This document shows positions 52,906 through 60,928 of a stretch of DNA of 64,000 nucleotides, piece after piece. Position 1 is the stretch's first letter; each line of letters opens with the position of its first letter. The notes under the pieces are model-generated. The model ran no database searches, was not told where the DNA came from, and saw nothing but the letters and a program-made list of their open reading frames with translations. Source of the DNA: Pontibacillus yanchengensis Y32 (GTDB lineage: Bacteria; Bacillota; Bacilli; Bacillales; BH030062); contig NZ_AVBF01000001.1 of assembly GCF_000770635.1 (NCBI RefSeq), positions 1 to 64,000 on the forward strand, read 5' to 3'. A program made the translations under genes and the position numbers.

Positions 52906-53097
52906 ATGGGGGGTAAATCAAAAGTTCAGAAGTACATGTCTTACCTGTGTTTGAGTATGCTCATCATCATAATCGGAGGTTTTCTACAATTAGCAGTCGA
53001 AACCATTGGAATGGTCCTATTCTGGACCTTCGAAATAGGTGGAGGGTTGCTGTTATTATACAGTTATATCATGGTGAGAAAATACAGTAACGAATAA
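52906..53097 (+). CDS. Small two-pass membrane protein
   Basis: A 63-aa protein with helices at about residues 11-30 and 35-55 separated by ETIG. The ATG at 52906 is chosen with GGAGGGGAG before it; the frame is open to 52852 through the palindromic repeat. No family recognised. Its stop overlaps the next repeat copy, so both sides are bounded by the same hairpin. Confidence 0.7.
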   Translation: MGGKSKVQKYMSYLCLSMLIIIIGGFLQLAVETIGMVLFWTFEIGGGLLLLYSYIMVRKYSNE

Positions 53098-53126
53098 TGG
53101 GACGAAGGGACAGGTCCCTCGTCCCA
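53098..53126. repeat. GGGAC/GTCCC palindromic repeat, copy 2
   Basis: TGGGACGAAGGGAC pairs with GTCCCTCGTCCCA apart from one base. It directly follows the stop of the 63-aa protein. Confidence 0.85.
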
Positions 53127-53152
53127 ATTTGGAAGAGAGATGGGGGGACTTC

Positions 53153-53368
53153 ATGGAAAAAATAGAGGATATGAAAAACGTGAATATGATTGGTGCTATA
53201 ATAGCTATCCTAGCAATGTTTCTATTCCAACAAACGTTTGTCCCTTTTATTTTGTTTGTATTATACATGTTACTCGCTCATCTATTCTTCTATAAGTATA
53301 GGGATTATCGGGTGATAGTTCTTTATGCATTTCTTATTGGGTTATTAATCTATCGAAATGCTTTATAA
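53153..53368 (+). CDS. Small membrane protein
   Basis: A 71-aa protein, MEKIEDMKNVNM then two or three hydrophobic helices (about 13-30, 32-48 and 54-68). The ATG at 53153 is chosen with GATGGGGGG before it. No family recognised. Confidence 0.65.
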   Translation: MEKIEDMKNVNMIGAIIAILAMFLFQQTFVPFILFVLYMLLAHLFFYKYRDYRVIVLYAFLIGLLIYRNAL

Positions 53369-53438
53369 TGTATGGGGCTAGAACTAAGTGGTTTCGAAAC
53401 AGTGTAGGAAAACAAGGCAGGTTTAGGAGAGAAGTTAT

Positions 53439-53888
53439 TTGAATAAGAAGAGTAATAAAAAGGTTTTGGCGCACAACTTACTAATGTTTAGTGTATTAGT
53501 TGGCTTATTTTTCTTAGTCGGATGTCAACAAAATACCGACGATAAGGCCAATAGTGATGCTGTTGTACATTATGAGTATCTGTCGTTAGATGAAGACTAT
53601 ACTGAAGAGATAAATAATTGGTTAAGCGAAGCAAGAAGAAATAAGGATGAAGAGTTGTATCACCTTAGTTTAGATAATGGAGAAGAATATGTATATGGCA
53701 AGGGGTACAATAAAGGAAAAGTACGTTATACATATGAGGAATTTGATGGGAAGAACCATAGTTCGATAAAAGCAACGTTGCTTAAAGGGGAGAGCACTGA
53801 TGAAGTGTTCATTAGAATAACGTCTAACAAAGAGGTTGATAGCATTACGTTAGATATGACCGATGATGCAACCCAATTTTATAATTAA
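53439..53888 (+). CDS. Small lipoprotein
   Basis: A 149-aa lipoprotein starting at TTG 53439 (AGGAGAG site). Signal helix HNLLMFSVLVGLFFLVGC gives lipobox FLVGC with the lipidated Cys29. The mature part is acidic with beta character and a final ITLDMTDDATQFYN. It is not recognised; it may be one of many small adhesin- or inhibitor-like lipoproteins. A terminator follows (AACGCTC/GAGCGTT at about 53930-53966). Confidence 0.7.
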   Translation: MNKKSNKKVLAHNLLMFSVLVGLFFLVGCQQNTDDKANSDAVVHYEYLSLDEDYTEEINNWLSEARRNKDEELYHLSLDNGEEYVYGKGYNKGKVRYTYEEFDGKNHSSIKATLLKGESTDEVFIRITSNKEVDSITLDMTDDATQFYN

Positions 53889-53925
53889 CAACATAACATT
53901 ATCGAAATAGGAATAACCTAAGTAT

Positions 53926-53966
53926 AAAAAACGCTCTGAGATGATTTGAATCGGAGCGTTTTTTTA
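53926..53966 (+). terminator. Terminator after lipoprotein gene
   Basis: AAAAAACGCTC and GAGCGTTTTTTT face each other across 18 nt. Confidence 0.65.
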
Positions 53967-54057
53967 TTACATAATTTTATTAAACTAGTACCCCATTAGT
54001 GAAGAAATACCTCCTAACGATTGCTACGAAAACATGTCACTGAATGTTTCACTATAT

Positions 54058-54085
54058 GAGATGAGGGACCTGTCCCCTCATCCCA
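54058..54085. repeat. GGGAC/GTCCC palindromic repeat, copy 3
   Basis: GATGAGGGACCTGTCCCCTC followed by ATCCCA; same family as copies 1 and 2 but with a shifted centre. Intergenic. Confidence 0.75.
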
Positions 54086-54184
54086 CCCACATCTTAGATG
54101 CTGAGGGTCAAATCCTCTTGCATGCTTTTTTACTATGTATCTCGACTAAAATCCATTAACGAAGAAGAAAGGCGCACCACAACA

Positions 54185-54213
54185 AAAAAGACGAACTCAA
54201 GGAATAGGAGAGT
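54185..54213 (-). terminator. Terminator of the VWA-flagellin gene
   Basis: On the minus strand AAAAAGACGGACTC and GAGTTCGTCTTTTTT form a stem with one mismatch, then a T-run. It is about 27 nt after the stop. Confidence 0.75.
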
Positions 54214-54239
54214 CCGTCTTTTTAGTAGAAAGAGGTGTA

Positions 54240-55691
54240 TTACTTCATAATAGCTAGCACATCTTGTCTTTTTTGATTGGCTTTAGCAAGTAAGCTTTGA
54301 GATACATTTGTAAGTAATTTCTCTTTTACTAACTTCATAGATTGATTAGCCATATCGGTATCAGCAATTCTAGACTTGCTTTCTGTTAAATTGATTTTAT
54401 AGTTACTCACATTGTTACTGATATGATCCAGAGCATTTGTGTAAGATCCATATCTTGATTGCTCAGATAAAACTTGATCCATTGCCCCTTCTATCTTACT
54501 TAAGGAGTTTAATGCTTCTTGTTTCGTGTCCATTTGAATGCCATCAATGCCTAGGTTCGTTGTTCTAGCATCGAACAACGAAACATCAAATTGATCGCCT
54601 GAAGAGGGACCAACTTGAAGGGAGAGGGGAGGCATATCGTTTTCCTCCGTAGTAGAGGCTTCCTCTCCAATGGATTTTCCAATGATAGAGGAGAGTTGGT
54701 TCCCCCAATTGCTATCATTAATATCAACGGACTTGCCACCTGTTTGATTGATAAATTGATCAAATTCCTCTGTGCTTTCCGGTCCTGTTGAAACTGGCCT
54801 AAATGCCCCATGTACACGAACCCCGTTAGATGATAATTCTGATAAAACTTGATCAATATCGGATTGATTACTGATATCATCTGCATCTTCATCAGACACT
54901 AGAATCATATGTTTCACCTGTTGGTTCGTGCCATTATCTCTGTACGAGTACTCATTCATGGCTTTAGTCATTGCTGTAGCTAAGTTCTCACTTACCCCAC
55001 TTGTGCTAGACGAAAGACTATTCAGCGTATCGGCTACTTCTTTTGGATCATCAGTCCATGAACTTCCTGAAGCAAATGAGTGGATGGTGCTCCCGCTTGT
55101 ATAGTCCATTGCACCAAAACGGATATCTGATACACCTTCACTACTTACTTGATTTACTAAATTCGTAAGATTGTCTGCAACCTTACCTTGAATTGACCCC
55201 ATACTTATAGAATTATCAATAACAAATAGAACATCTGCTTTCCCCTGAGGAGGTGGGTTTCCCTTGTCTACTGGTGGGCGGAGGACTTTCGTTGTATTAA
55301 ATTCTGTATGATTGGCAATATCATCTATGCTACCTTTGATTTGTTCGACTTCTTTTTGTATTGCTTTTCGATCCTGGGATGTAAATGTATCGTTCGCTGC
55401 TTGGATAGCTAATTCTTTCAACCGCATTAAATTAGGATCGTTAATCTTATTTAGTCCGCTTTCAGCAGTTTGAACAAGATTTATCCCATCTTGAATATTA
55501 CGTTCTGCCTGGGCTAGGCCTCTTATTTGCGCCGTCATCTTTTGAGAAATACCTAATCCAGCAGCATTGTCTGAAGCAGTGTTAATACTCTTTCCACTAC
55601 TTAACTTCTGCATTGTTTTCGATGTATTTGTAGTTGATTTTGATAGATTATTCGTAATTTGTAATGCCGATATAGAATGGTTAATAATCAT
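54240..55691 (-). CDS. Flagellin with inserted von Willebrand factor A domain
   Basis: A 483-aa flagellin-type protein. Residues 1-140 are the flagellin D0/D1 N-terminal region (MIINHSISALQITNNLSKS, LSSGKSINTASDNAAGLGIS, ERNIQDGINLVQTAESGL). Residues 357-483 are the C-terminal D1/D0 region (ISNNVSNYKINLTESKSRI, VSQSLLAKANQKRQDVLAI). Between them, about 152-345, is a complete VWA domain: metal motif D159-N-S161-I-S163 after VLFVI, SGVSENLATAM near 231-241 and HMILVSDEDADD (Asp267). The ATG at 55691 with GAGGTG is chosen; the frame is open to 55769. VWA domains bind ligands through a metal site, so the filament would display an adhesion module. Not in a flagellar operon; its export is presumed by family. 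Confidence 0.9.
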   Translation of the reverse strand: MIINHSISALQITNNLSKSTTNTSKTMQKLSSGKSINTASDNAAGLGISQKMTAQIRGLAQAERNIQDGINLVQTAESGLNKINDPNLMRLKELAIQAANDTFTSQDRKAIQKEVEQIKGSIDDIANHTEFNTTKVLRPPVDKGNPPPQGKADVLFVIDNSISMGSIQGKVADNLTNLVNQVSSEGVSDIRFGAMDYTSGSTIHSFASGSSWTDDPKEVADTLNSLSSSTSGVSENLATAMTKAMNEYSYRDNGTNQQVKHMILVSDEDADDISNQSDIDQVLSELSSNGVRVHGAFRPVSTGPESTEEFDQFINQTGGKSVDINDSNWGNQLSSIIGKSIGEEASTTEENDMPPLSLQVGPSSGDQFDVSLFDARTTNLGIDGIQMDTKQEALNSLSKIEGAMDQVLSEQSRYGSYTNALDHISNNVSNYKINLTESKSRIADTDMANQSMKLVKEKLLTNVSQSLLAKANQKRQDVLAIMK

Positions 55692-55916
55692 GTAAACACC
55701 TCGATGTAAATCGTTTCCTAATAATACCATATATGAATATTGAAATCTATTTATTGTAGAAAATTCCATGCTACGAAATTTTATTGCAATTAAATTCCAT
55801 TCGTTAGGAATTTAGAACTAATACATATAATTTATAAAATGTTAATAAATAACTCTGTCAGATTATGCTATAATGTGTCTAGTCTGCTAGAAAATACATA
55901 CAATGGAGGTACATTC

Positions 55917-56660
55917 ATGGAAGAAACAATCTCTCTCAAAGAGATTTTTGAAGTATTGAAAAAACGCATCATTCTTATTTTATCCTTTATTATTGTTGCT
56001 ACGGTGACAAGTGGAATCATCAGCTTTTTCTTTTTAACCCCAACCTATGAAGCTAGTACGCAGTTTTTAGTTAATCAGAATGAGAGAGAAGCAAATGCGA
56101 ATTATAATGTGAATGACATCCGGACAAATGTGGAGTTAATCAATACATATAATGTTATTATCAATAGTCCGGCCATTTTAGATGAAGTGGTAGATCAGAT
56201 GGGCTTAGATATCACGTCAGGTCAACTCAAGCAAAAGCTTAATGTGAATAGTGAACAAAACTCTCAGGTTGTTACCGTGACAGTTACTGATTCAAATGCT
56301 GACAAAGCAGCTACAATAGCAAATACTACTGTTGAAACCTTCCAAGAAAAAATTCCCAACCTCATGAATGTAGACAATGTTAGTGTTTTGTCAAAAGCAA
56401 ACGTCGGGTCTAATCCATCACAAGTTAGTCCTAAGCCAGTACTGAATATAGCCATTGCGTTTGTTGTGGGTGCTATGATTGGTGTAGGGATCGCCTTTTT
56501 ATTAGAGTACCTTGATAATAGTCTTAAAAATGAAACAGATGTAGAGCAGACGTTAGGACTACCGGTACTAGGTGTGATATCTGAAATCAAAGAGGATGAT
56601 TTAGGTAGTTCAAGGACCAATCGTTCCTCCCAAGTAAGAGGTGAATCTGTTGGCACGTAA
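55917..56660 (+). CDS. ywqC: Polysaccharide chain-length/kinase modulator (YwqC/CpsC-like)
   Basis: A 247-aa Wzz-family membrane protein with two helices (about residues 22-42 and 185-205) and a Wzz domain with SLKEIFEVLKKR at the start. In Gram-positive capsule loci it activates the adjacent tyrosine kinase. The ATG at 55917 has a TGGAGGT site; the frame is open to 55839. Its end overlaps the kinase gene. The C-terminal region RTNRSSQVRG is cytosolic and would contact the kinase. Confidence 0.88.
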   Translation: MEETISLKEIFEVLKKRIILILSFIIVATVTSGIISFFFLTPTYEASTQFLVNQNEREANANYNVNDIRTNVELINTYNVIINSPAILDEVVDQMGLDITSGQLKQKLNVNSEQNSQVVTVTVTDSNADKAATIANTTVETFQEKIPNLMNVDNVSVLSKANVGSNPSQVSPKPVLNIAIAFVVGAMIGVGIAFLLEYLDNSLKNETDVEQTLGLPVLGVISEIKEDDLGSSRTNRSSQVRGESVGT

Positions 56661-57345
56661 GAAGAACTTATTAATGAAAGCTCGTACACTCATTACGAAC
56701 TTTAACCCAAAATCCCCCATTTCAGAACAATATCGAACAATCAGAACCAATCTACAGTTCGCCTCTGTTGATCGCGATTTACGGACCATGATTGTGACTT
56801 CACCGGGACCAGGCGAAGGAAAATCGATGACAGCGGCCAATATTGCCACCGTGTTTGCCCAACAAGGGAAGAAGGTCTTATTGATTGATGCTGACTTAAG
56901 GAAGCCAACAATGCATTACACGTTTCGAGTAGACAATTCCAAAGGATTGAGTAATTATTTGGTTGGAAGTGATGCATTATTTGAAACAGCTGCAGCTAGT
57001 GGAATTGAGAATCTTCATGTAATGCCATGTGGTCCAATCCCACCAAATCCTGCTGAACTGTTAGGTTCCAAAGCAATGAATGGGTTAATAGAAGAGGCGC
57101 AGCAAGAATATGATCTTGTTATCTTTGACACACCACCCGTACTAGCTGTTACGGACTCTCAGATTCTAGCAAACATGTGCGATGGTGCCCTCCTCGTCGT
57201 CCGAAGCAAACAAACGGAAAATGACTCCGCCCAAAAAGCCAAGGAACTGCTAGAAAACGCTCATGCAAAAATCTTAGGTGTTGTACTGAACGGAAAACAA
57301 ATCAAGAAGAGTAATTATTATTACTATTATGGAACAAATGCATAA
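56650..57345 (+). CDS. ywqD: BY-type tyrosine kinase (YwqD/CpsD-like)
   Basis: A 231-aa bacterial tyrosine kinase. Walker A SPGPGEGKSMTA, Walker A' VLLIDADLRKP and Walker B LVIFDTPP are intact, and the C terminus carries the YYYYY cluster that is autophosphorylated. It needs the YwqC partner at the membrane. The TTG at 56650 is chosen with AGAGGTG before it; GTG 56641 is the alternative. Overlap with ywqC implies coupling. It controls exopolysaccharide synthesis. Confidence 0.92.
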   Translation: MARKKNLLMKARTLITNFNPKSPISEQYRTIRTNLQFASVDRDLRTMIVTSPGPGEGKSMTAANIATVFAQQGKKVLLIDADLRKPTMHYTFRVDNSKGLSNYLVGSDALFETAAASGIENLHVMPCGPIPPNPAELLGSKAMNGLIEEAQQEYDLVIFDTPPVLAVTDSQILANMCDGALLVVRSKQTENDSAQKAKELLENAHAKILGVVLNGKQIKKSNYYYYYGTNA

Positions 57346-57350
57346 CTTGT

Positions 57351-57390
57351 AAAAAAGGAACCCTACTTCATACAGTAGGGTTCCTTTTTT
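57351..57390. terminator. Bidirectional terminator between ywqD and LCP gene
   Basis: Perfect 17-bp stem AAAAAAGGAACCCTACT and its complement around a 6-nt loop. Confidence 0.9.
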
Positions 57391-58363
57391 ATGGTGATTG
57401 TAAATGATTTTTAAGGATAGAGGATACACGATTTCGTTCTTCCTCACTCACTATGTAGTACCATAAGCCATCAATGGTTTGGCCTGTTCCATTCAGGGAA
57501 AGTTTTTCAGTATTCTTACGTGTGCTGGCGAAATGACGTTGAATCGATAGCATTCTATCTAATTTCATGTTCGTTGCTACGTTATTGGATACAATATCGA
57601 GTAACCCTTTTACCTTTGTAATGGACGTGAAACTTGCAAGTTCATCCATCATACTGGTAATGACTCTTCTTTGACGTTCCTGACGACCAAAGTCACCATC
57701 CGGATCCTTCTTGCGCATCCTTGTAAACGCAAGGGCTTCATCCCCGTTTTGTAGGGTAATCATTCCATCCTTAAACAAGTATCCTTTATAGGAAAACGGA
57801 AAATCATTTTTAACGACAACACCATCTAGTAAATCAATAGTATCCTGGAACCCTTCCATATTAACGCGAACATAATGGTCAATCGGTATATCCAGGAATT
57901 GTTCTACTGTATTCACAGTCATCTGCATTCCACCATAGGCATACGAATGATTAATCTTCGTTACACGGCCGTCTCCAACAATTTCGGTTCTTGTATCCCT
58001 AGGAATACTGACCATCTTCATACTATCTTTCTTTCGATTCACCGTTACCAACATTAGCGCATCGCTACGTCCTACATCATTGTTTCTTTCGTCCACACCA
58101 GCTAATAGAAACGTAAGTGATTCTTCGATGTCTTCGCCACTCTTTCTTTGTATAGGATTCAAATCTTGTAGTTGGAAAGAGGATTTTTCATCATGATGTC
58201 CCATTAATCCATCTTCTTCTAAAGGCGTATAAACAGAGTCGACTGTGTTTCTTACCTCGGAATACATATAAAACAACCAGCCGCACACGCTAAAGAATAA
58301 GATAATAAAAATAAGCCACACACGTTTTCTTTTAAGTATTTTTTTCTTGCGTGTCATTTTCAT
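57389..58363 (-). CDS. LytR-CpsA-Psr (LCP) family cell-wall ligase
   Basis: A 324-aa LCP protein with a short cytosolic basic start, one membrane helix (about 14-33) and an extracellular LCP domain (from TFLLAGVDERNNDVGRSDA, about residue 85) with SIPRDTRTEI, HSYAYGG and R-x-R-K-K-DPDGDFGRQERQR. LCP enzymes transfer undecaprenyl-linked polymers onto peptidoglycan. ATG 58363 is preferred with TGAGGAA ahead; 58378 is the other. It lies in the exopolysaccharide locus on the opposite strand. Confidence 0.9.
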   Translation of the reverse strand: MKMTRKKKILKRKRVWLIFIILFFSVCGWLFYMYSEVRNTVDSVYTPLEEDGLMGHHDEKSSFQLQDLNPIQRKSGEDIEESLTFLLAGVDERNNDVGRSDALMLVTVNRKKDSMKMVSIPRDTRTEIVGDGRVTKINHSYAYGGMQMTVNTVEQFLDIPIDHYVRVNMEGFQDTIDLLDGVVVKNDFPFSYKGYLFKDGMITLQNGDEALAFTRMRKKDPDGDFGRQERQRRVITSMMDELASFTSITKVKGLLDIVSNNVATNMKLDRMLSIQRHFASTRKNTEKLSLNGTGQTIDGLWYYIVSEEERNRVSSILKNHLQSP

Positions 58364-58635
58364 TTTAAGATTCCTCATTTATTAATAGTCTTGCAAAACA
58401 TAATTATATCAGAAAATGGAATTAAGAGGAGTAAATAGAAAGAAATTCATCAATAGACAGAGGGTTTATCTACAGTAATATACAAAAAAGGTATTAATTT
58501 TATACCATTCGACACAGTTCGCTATTCCCAATATAGGATTATACTGGTAGAATTGGAAACATCATTGTAATAACAGGAAGTTAAAACCATTAAATAAATG
58601 CAAATTACTCAATTTGATAAAGGTGTGTAGGTCTA

Positions 58636-59403
58636 ATGATAGATGTCCACAGTCATATATTACCTAATATGGATGACGGCCCTCAAAATGTAGAAGAAAG
58701 TAAAAATATGGCGAAAGCCGCTATGAATGATGGAATCCATACCATCATCGCTACCCCACATCACCAAAATGGAACCTACCTTACATACCCTGATTCCATT
58801 CGAAAGTCCGTCTCCAACCTCAACCAAGTACTAGAAGAAGCCAACGTTCCCATTACCATCCTTCCTGGTCAAGAAACACGCATTAACGGAGACATGGTAA
58901 CCGACTTACAACAAGGAAACATCCTACCACTCAACGAAACAAGCGGCTATGTCTTTGTCGAACTGCCATCTGATCACGTACCACGATATACCGGACAAAT
59001 GCTATTTGATATCCAAGTAGCTGGATACAAACCAATCATTGTCCACCCAGAACGCAATAGCGAACTGATTCAACATCCAGATCAACTTTATATATTTGTG
59101 AAAAACGGCACATTCACCCAAGTGACTGCTGCCAGCGTTTGTGGGAAATTCGGTAAAAAAATCCGTAAGTTCTCCCACCAACTTATAGAGGCCAACTTAA
59201 CACACTTGATTTCGTCTGATGCCCATAATACCTCCACCCGTAATTTCTGCATGCGAGAAGCCTACGAAGAAATTGAAAGAGAATATGGCATCTCAGCTAA
59301 ATACACTTTCAGTGAAAATGCAGAGCTACTAGTAGAAGGAAAAGTCCTAGCCATGGACGTCCCAGAACGAATCAAAAAACGCAAAATACTAGGATTATTC
59401 TAA
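58636..59403 (+). CDS. ywqE: PHP-type protein tyrosine phosphatase (YwqE/CpsB-like)
   Basis: A 255-aa metal-dependent phosphatase of the PHP family. Motifs are MIDVHSHILPNMDDGP at the start, TPHHQNG, ILPGQETRI, VHPERN and SSDAHN. It removes phosphate from the YwqD kinase. ATG with an AAAGGTGTG site. It is separated from ywqC/D by the inverted LCP gene. A decayed second copy is at 63558-63637. Confidence 0.92.
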   Translation: MIDVHSHILPNMDDGPQNVEESKNMAKAAMNDGIHTIIATPHHQNGTYLTYPDSIRKSVSNLNQVLEEANVPITILPGQETRINGDMVTDLQQGNILPLNETSGYVFVELPSDHVPRYTGQMLFDIQVAGYKPIIVHPERNSELIQHPDQLYIFVKNGTFTQVTAASVCGKFGKKIRKFSHQLIEANLTHLISSDAHNTSTRNFCMREAYEEIEREYGISAKYTFSENAELLVEGKVLAMDVPERIKKRKILGLF

Positions 59404-59754
59404 CAACATCCAAATGAATCGAACGTGCAAAGAATCAACAACAAGGTGATGTCTCCTAACCTCTATCAACGGAGGCACTCGGCCACACTGTGGGTGCAGC
59501 ACAAGCTGGACACCTTAGACGCAAGTCGTCACCGGTGGGGTGTGAGGTAGGGTTTAATGCCCTGTTTTTTTAATTTACATAGGAAATTGGGATAAATATC
59601 TAATGAGTGAGTAGGTGATCGTATTTATTCATTAGGTGATTATCAGCAGTTTTAACAAAAGACTTGAAACCACAATTGTCTTAAAAAGGAAATATCTTGA
59701 CTAATCATTAGCACTTTAAATTTTTACTAAACAATATTCACGGAGGTAATTACA
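59404..59754 (+). ncRNA. Possible structured RNA or riboswitch ahead of sat
   Basis: No protein is coded. Between about 59441 and 59563 the sequence is GC-richer than the rest and dense in hairpins: CCTC/GAGG, CCACA/TGTGG, CAGC-ACAA-GCTG, GAC-GCAA-GTC with a GNRA tetraloop, and CACC/GGTG enclosed by ACACC/GGTGT. AGGG-x7-CCCT with a run of seven T follows (59549-59571), terminator-like. The rest to 59754 is AT-rich and ends in GGAGGT. It does not match the SAM-I, TPP, FMN, cobalamin, lysine or glycine classes as I know them. Confidence 0.5.
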
Positions 59755-60915
59755 TTGGTACAAACATTAACAAACGAATCCAATCCCCATGGTGGTACAC
59801 TTGTAAACCAAATAGATGAATCACAAAAAGCTAGAGAAGAAGCGGAATCACTTCAGAAGTTAACCATTTCCGATTGGTCCGTTTCTGACCTTGAATTAAT
59901 CGGTATTGGTGGATTCAGTCCACTTACTGGTTTTATGAAGGAACAAGATTACACTCGTGTTGTAGAAGAAATGCGCCTTAAAACAGGTGAGATTTGGAGT
60001 ATTCCAATTACCCTTCCTGTTAGCGAAAAAGAAGCAAAGCGCTTCGACTTAGGTGAAAAAATCGCACTGCAAGGAGAAGACGGCATCATTTACGGTACGC
60101 TAATAGTAGAAGAAAAATATACGTATGATAAAGAAAACGAAGCAGAAAAAGTGTACGGTACCAAAGAAGAAGCACATCCTGGTGTGAAGAAGGTATATGA
60201 CAAAGGAAATGTTTATCTTGGTGGCCCGATAACTCTTATTAATCGTCCTAATCACGGCGAATTCTCTGACTTCTATTTAGATCCAGCAGAAACTCGTCAA
60301 CTGTTCGCTGATCTTGGTTGGAAAACAGTAGTAGGATTCCAAACTCGTAACCCAGTCCATCGTGCACACGAGCACATTCAAAAAACAGCCCTAGAAGCGG
60401 TAGATGGTCTACTTCTTAACCCACTTGTTGGCGAAACAAAGTCTGATGACATTCCAGCAGATGTTCGTATGGAAAGCTATCAAGCTATCCTTAATAACTA
60501 TTATGTAGAAGGTCGTGTACGTCTTGTTATCTACCCTGCTGCGATGCGTTACGCAGGTCCACGTGAAGCAATTCTTCACGCAACAGTTCGTAAAAACTAC
60601 GGTTGCACGCATTTTATTGTTGGTCGTGATCACGCTGGGGTAGGCGACTATTATGGCACATATGATGCGCAGCGTTTAATCGAAACAGTAGAAGACGAAC
60701 TAGGCATTGCCATCTTCAAGTTCGAACACGCATTTTATTGCACTGTATGTGAGAACATGGCATCTGCGAAAACGTGCCCTCACGATAAAGAAAACCATGT
60801 TCATTTAAGTGGAACTAAAGTTAGAGAATTGCTACGTAATGGAGAACGTCCTCCAAAAGAATTCTCCCGTCCTGAAGTAGCGGACGTACTGATTAAAGGT
60901 ATGAAGCAGGACTAG
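59755..60915 (+). CDS. sat: Sulfate adenylyltransferase (ATP sulfurylase)
   Basis: A 386-aa homo-oligomeric ATP sulfurylase forming APS from sulfate and ATP. The catalytic motif [13 protein letters not shown] (about 188-200) and [12 protein letters not shown] are present, plus a C-terminal C-x2-C (CTVC) with [13 protein letters not shown] zinc-like region typical of Bacillus Sat. The TTG at 59755 has GGAGGT 8 nt before. First gene of a three-gene operon (sat, permease, cysC; gaps 13 and 12 nt). In an exopolysaccharide locus it may feed PAPS for polymer sulfation instead of only cysteine synthesis. Confidence 0.95.
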   Translation: MVQTLTNESNPHGGTLVNQIDESQKAREEAESLQKLTISDWSVSDLELIGIGGFSPLTGFMKEQDYTRVVEEMRLKTGEIWSIPITLPVSEKEAKRFDLGEKIALQGEDGIIYGTLIVEEKYTYDKENEAEKVYGTKEEAHPGVKKVYDKGNVYLGGPITLINRPNHGEFSDFYLDPAETRQLFADLGWKTVVGFQTRNPVHRAHEHIQKTALEAVDGLLLNPLVGETKSDDIPADVRMESYQAILNNYYVEGRVRLVIYPAAMRYAGPREAILHATVRKNYGCTHFIVGRDHAGVGDYYGTYDAQRLIETVEDELGIAIFKFEHAFYCTVCENMASAKTCPHDKENHVHLSGTKVRELLRNGERPPKEFSRPEVADVLIKGMKQD

Positions 60916-60928
60916 AGGTGACAACTAC

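Noticed and set aside
59404-59754. S-box (SAM-I) riboswitch before sat
   Set aside because: The conserved GAGGGA, GGCCC-x2-TGAAACCC and GGTGC-x-AATTCC elements are not present.
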